Origin: JAAYUK01 sp964392915
GTDB taxonomy: Bacteria > Nitrospirota > Thermodesulfovibrionia > Thermodesulfovibrionales > Dissulfurispiraceae
DNA length: 64,000 nucleotides
Reading direction: 5' to 3'
Assembly: GCA_964392915.1 (NCBI GenBank)
Contig: CAYMRS010000008.1
Span: forward strand, 5,968 to 69,967
Shown here: positions 61,533 through 64,000 of the stretch, one piece after another
Layout of the letters: the number at the start of each line of letters is the position of its first letter
Position numbering within the stretch: position 1 is the first letter of the stretch
Position numbers and translations under genes: made by a program
The notes under the pieces: model-generated
Seen by the model: only the letters and a program-made list of their open reading frames with translations
What the model was told of the DNA's origin: nothing
Databases searched by the model: none

Positions 61533-61624
61533 CCGGAAAAAAGATCCGGAAGGCGAGGCGGGACGTGTTGACATGAGCGAATCCCGATTCGAGGTGCCTG
61601 ACTGCGGAGAGTGGAACCAGGGAG

Positions 61625-62483
61625 TTATGCGGTCAGCAGATTTTGTAGCGCCTCATCAATGCCCACATAACTGAATTTGAAGCCGCTTTCGAGCAAACTC
61701 CGCGGGAAGCACATGCTGCCCTTTGATTAACGCATCAGCGCCCTCTCCGAACATCAGGCGGAGCACAAACGCCGGCACCGGAATTAGTGCGGGCCGATGC
61801 AGCGCAGATGCAAGCGCCTTCGTAAAAGCCGCATTCGTAACGGGGTTTGGAGCTGTCAGATTATAAACACCATTGCAACGCTCCTGCTTTATGACAAACA
61901 GAAACGCTTCCGCTAAGTCAGCAATGTGCACCCACGGAAACGGCTGCCTCCCATCGCCGATAACCCCTCCAAGTCCGAGCCGGAAAGGGGTCAGCATCTT
62001 CGCGAGCGCTCCGCCGCTTCTGCCCAGAACAACGCCAAACCGAAAGACGACCGTCCGAATGCCAAGCTCGGCTGCACGCGACGCTTCGCGTTCCCAGTCC
62101 TGAGCCAGCCTTCCGAGAAAGTCATCGGCGAGACGAGTGTTTCCCTCATCGCACGGCACATCGGGCGGATAAATACCGACGGCTGAGGTGGAGATGAAAA
62201 GTCGGGGCATGCCTTTGCGTTCAGCAAACGCGTCGACCAGCGCGCGGGTCGTATCAATCCTGCTCGCATAAAGCTCTTTCTTGTAGGCTTCAGTCCACCG
62301 TGCCATTATCGGCGCGCCTGCCAGATGAATAACGATATCCGATCCCTCCAGCTTCTTGTTCAGGAGTTCCGAAGACCGGAATGCGTCGCGGCCGAGCGGG
62401 ATAACGACGAACTTCTGCTCTGCAAATACTGCCTTCAGGTATGTGCCGACAAAGCCGCTCGCTCCGCTCATCGCAATATTCAC
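61625..62483 (-). pseudogene. TIGR01777 family NAD(P)-dependent epimerase, frameshifted near the C-terminus
   Basis: From ATG 62483 the protein reads MNIAMSGASGFVGTYLKAVF (Rossmann loop), DIVIHLAGAPIMARWTEAYK, ISTSAVGIYPPDVP and LAQDWEREA, the SDR-type features of the TIGR01777 family, up to VLPA near 61706. There the frame slips; the open frame ends at 61656 with unrelated residues, while the +1 frame continues with the expected tail SLLESGFKFSYVGIDEALQN and a stop at 61625. The break affects only the last 25-30 residues, so the protein may still fold, or this may be a sequencing error. It overlaps the kinase gene by 4 nt. Confidence 0.82.
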
Positions 62484-63832
62484 AGCAGCTCCTTCGGCAG
62501 AATGAAAAAGAAGTTATTGCCATACTGCGTTGGCTCATAACCGACCTTTCCGCCATGAATTTCAACGGCATTTCTGACAAAAAAGAGTCCGTGCCCGCTT
62601 CCGGGACGCCCCGCCGCATTGCCGGCGCGTCCGCCTTCCTGGAATATCCGCTCGCGGTCATCGATGCTTATGTGGCTGCCGGTGCTGAATATGTTATATT
62701 TCACGCCATCCTTGCCGTCACCGAAACAGTTATGAACAACCTCTCTCCCGTAAGAAATGTATTTCTTCTTCTCGCCCTCTTCGGTGATTATTGTCTCCGT
62801 ATATTTCAGCGCATTTGAAAACAAATTCGCGTAAACCTGTGCTATCAATCCGACGTCAACAACGCTGATCATTTCTTCATCCGGCAGCCCGCTGAAGCGG
62901 TCGTCAATTGAAATTCCCCTCGCGGCAAACTGCTCGCGATAGCGGTCCAGCTGAGGTTCGACCACCTCTTTCTTCAGATTGCAGAGTTTGGTGCGAAGGA
63001 TAAGTCGCCCCTGGTCAAAATGGCTTCTCCGCAAAAGGGTCTCGAGAAACAGGCTCATGTTGTTGTAATGGCGCTCGATATTTTCATACTCCACCTTCAG
63101 TCCGCGATTGACATCAGTGAATTCCTCCAGAAGGCGAGCCATATTCAGCGGGTGCTCATCATCAAGGCAGGCGCGATGCGCAAGTTCTTCTTCCAGCACC
63201 GTAGCCTGCTGAAGCCGACCCTTCAATTGCCGGAGATAAAGGCGGAAGATCATGTTCGGAACAATAATATTGTGCTCGATGTCGGCAACGAGTGTGCGGA
63301 TAAACCTGATGTGCTGCTCATTCTTCAGCGCGAGAAACTTGTTATGCAGGTTATAGCCGATGCGATTGGCAAACTTCTGAAAAAAGAGCATCCTATGAGG
63401 CGACCTTGGAACAAACGGAAACAGTTCCAGCACGCCGATAATCCCGTCCACGGTTCTGAAGGGCAGTTGATCCATCAGGAAATCGCGTCCCTTTACGCTG
63501 ACGACCAGGCCATTGGATTCGGTTACATATGGCTCCACGTGGGGATAAACATCCGGCGTCGGCTCGCTCGGCAGCGCACGAGCATCTGTCGTCTGGGCAA
63601 CCAGAGAGAAGCCGGCGTCTTTCTCGTTGACCATGAAAAGACGGCCGTCATGGCCAAAAAATATTTTCGGGATGCTTATGCAGAGCGTATAGAAATCCGC
63701 AAGGGTATCGAATTCCTGCGATAGGTCGAAAAACGTGGTCAGCGCAGAGTTTTCCTCCGACGAGAAACTGTAGTCGATGAAATCCTGTTTTTTTTGCGCA
63801 ACACGTTGCAAGATGCGTTCTGCGTCACTCAT
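62480..63832 (-). CDS. Cytoplasmic sensor histidine kinase with GAF-like input
   Basis: This 450-residue protein lacks membrane segments. The N-terminal half (about 25-190, including FTLCISIPKIFFG-like and FFQKFANRIGYNLHNKFLAL) looks like a GAF domain. A dimerisation helix with ADIEHNIIVPNM may hold the phospho-His near residue 205. The ATPase domain has YANLFSNALKYTE (N-box) and GSGHGLFFVRNAVEIHGGKV (G2-type). No response regulator is next to it. The frameshifted epimerase gene overlaps its stop. Confidence 0.82.
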   Translation of the reverse strand: MSDAERILQRVAQKKQDFIDYSFSSEENSALTTFFDLSQEFDTLADFYTLCISIPKIFFGHDGRLFMVNEKDAGFSLVAQTTDARALPSEPTPDVYPHVEPYVTESNGLVVSVKGRDFLMDQLPFRTVDGIIGVLELFPFVPRSPHRMLFFQKFANRIGYNLHNKFLALKNEQHIRFIRTLVADIEHNIIVPNMIFRLYLRQLKGRLQQATVLEEELAHRACLDDEHPLNMARLLEEFTDVNRGLKVEYENIERHYNNMSLFLETLLRRSHFDQGRLILRTKLCNLKKEVVEPQLDRYREQFAARGISIDDRFSGLPDEEMISVVDVGLIAQVYANLFSNALKYTETIITEEGEKKKYISYGREVVHNCFGDGKDGVKYNIFSTGSHISIDDRERIFQEGGRAGNAAGRPGSGHGLFFVRNAVEIHGGKVGYEPTQYGNNFFFILPKELL

Positions 63833-63847
63833 ATGTTCCCTCCCTTC

Positions 63848-64000
63848 CTAGCCCAGATAATTCATAAATAGTTGCAAAAGGAGAAGCCAACTCCATCTCA
63901 AGGTTTGGTATCATTGAGTTTGAAAGGACTTAAAAACACCAAAAGAGAGGAGTTGGCTATGACAGAGTGTAGCACACAACTGACCTTTGGATTCAAGAGC
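63848..64000 (+). mobile_element. IS1380-family insertion sequence, left end
   Basis: The terminal sequence CTAGCCCAGATAATTCATAAA and the following 110 bp closely match the transposase-proximal end of the relict at 8780-9633, in opposite orientation. The leader holds the perfect 10-bp inverted pair AGCCAACTCC (63885-63894) and GGAGTTGGCT (63949-63958), which would fold over the ribosome-binding site of the transposase. The element continues beyond the window. Confidence 0.85.
63959..64000 (+). CDS. IS1380-family transposase, N-terminal fragment at window edge
   Basis: Fourteen codons (MTECSTQLTFGFKS) match the start of the decayed transposase at 9521 (MTKCSTQLSFGFKR). The ATG is preceded by GAGAGGAG, inside a predicted hairpin. 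The rest of the gene lies outside the window, so its integrity is unknown. Confidence 0.8.
   Translation, partial: MTECSTQLTFGFKS

Noticed and set aside
1..64000. CRISPR array, prophage or rRNA operon.
   Set aside because: No regularly spaced direct repeats, phage structural genes, integrase or rRNA-like sequence was seen anywhere in the window.
8780..64000. The two oppositely oriented IS1380 copies as ends of a composite transposon.
   Set aside because: They are about 54 kb apart, one is badly decayed, and the interval is housekeeping DNA.

Overview
The window is a bacterial chromosome segment of roughly 55% G+C, densely coding on both strands, from a Gram-negative with an LPS outer membrane. 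It carries bamA, ompH/skp, lpxD, fabZ, lpxA and lpxI, plus the ftsE/ftsX/envC division block. The split transketolase, LpxI in place of LpxH, CooT, DUF3842, DUF401, paired DUF485/ActP-type symporters and an octaheme cytochrome fit an anaerobic or facultative lineage such as Desulfobacterota or Nitrospirota. That placement is inferred from gene content only, and no rRNA is present.

Layout. 1-8100: two minus-strand modules, each with an ActP-type sodium:solute symporter, a small DUF485 membrane partner and a large cNMP/CBS/DUF294 regulator; the two regulators share an apparently identical 1157-bp 5' portion. 8100-9640: a tiny FmdB-type zinc-ribbon gene and a decayed IS1380-family element with a nested palindromic insert. 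9690-17244: an HDOD protein, a 3'-5' exonuclease, the ftsE-ftsX-envC-ctp operon and a two-subunit transketolase. 17245-19970: a gene-poor stretch, a HhH-GPD glycosylase and a FlhB-like/FliK-like pair. 20067-25160: serS, a PAS histidine kinase, DUF401, DUF3842-cooT and a lipoate ligase. 25012-32001: the outer-membrane biogenesis operon bamA-skp-lpxD-fabZ-lpxA-lpxI plus a membrane protein. 32169-41274: a ROK kinase, lepA-lepB, ribE, a metallo-hydrolase, a PulE-type ATPase with a GAF/PAS protein, and ribBA. 41360-47736: tRNA-Arg(CCG), a YhcC-type radical SAM protein, comM, moaC, a sirtuin and orphan dppD/dppF. 47766-51123: an operon of a HAO-type octaheme cytochrome, an FMN/Fe-S flavoprotein, a CMD-fold protein and a SPASM radical SAM protein. 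51355-59393: hisD, a lipoprotein-barnase-barstar operon, a zinc metallopeptidase, cutA, an M29-type aminopeptidase and purF. 59523-64000: uvrB, a frameshifted TIGR01777 epimerase with a histidine kinase, and the 5' end of a second IS1380 element.

Most of the content is housekeeping. The strongest candidates for something undescribed are the lipoprotein-barnase-barstar operon, the octaheme cytochrome/SPASM operon, the locally homogenised pair of symporter regulators, and several sigma70-type promoters placed so close to start codons that leaderless transcripts are expected. Smaller oddities are a sirtuin with no ATG/GTG/TTG start (a CTG follows a good ribosome-binding site), a Pro-rich protein tail encoded exactly antisense to a lipoate ligase, and a G10 tract just upstream of the purF start.
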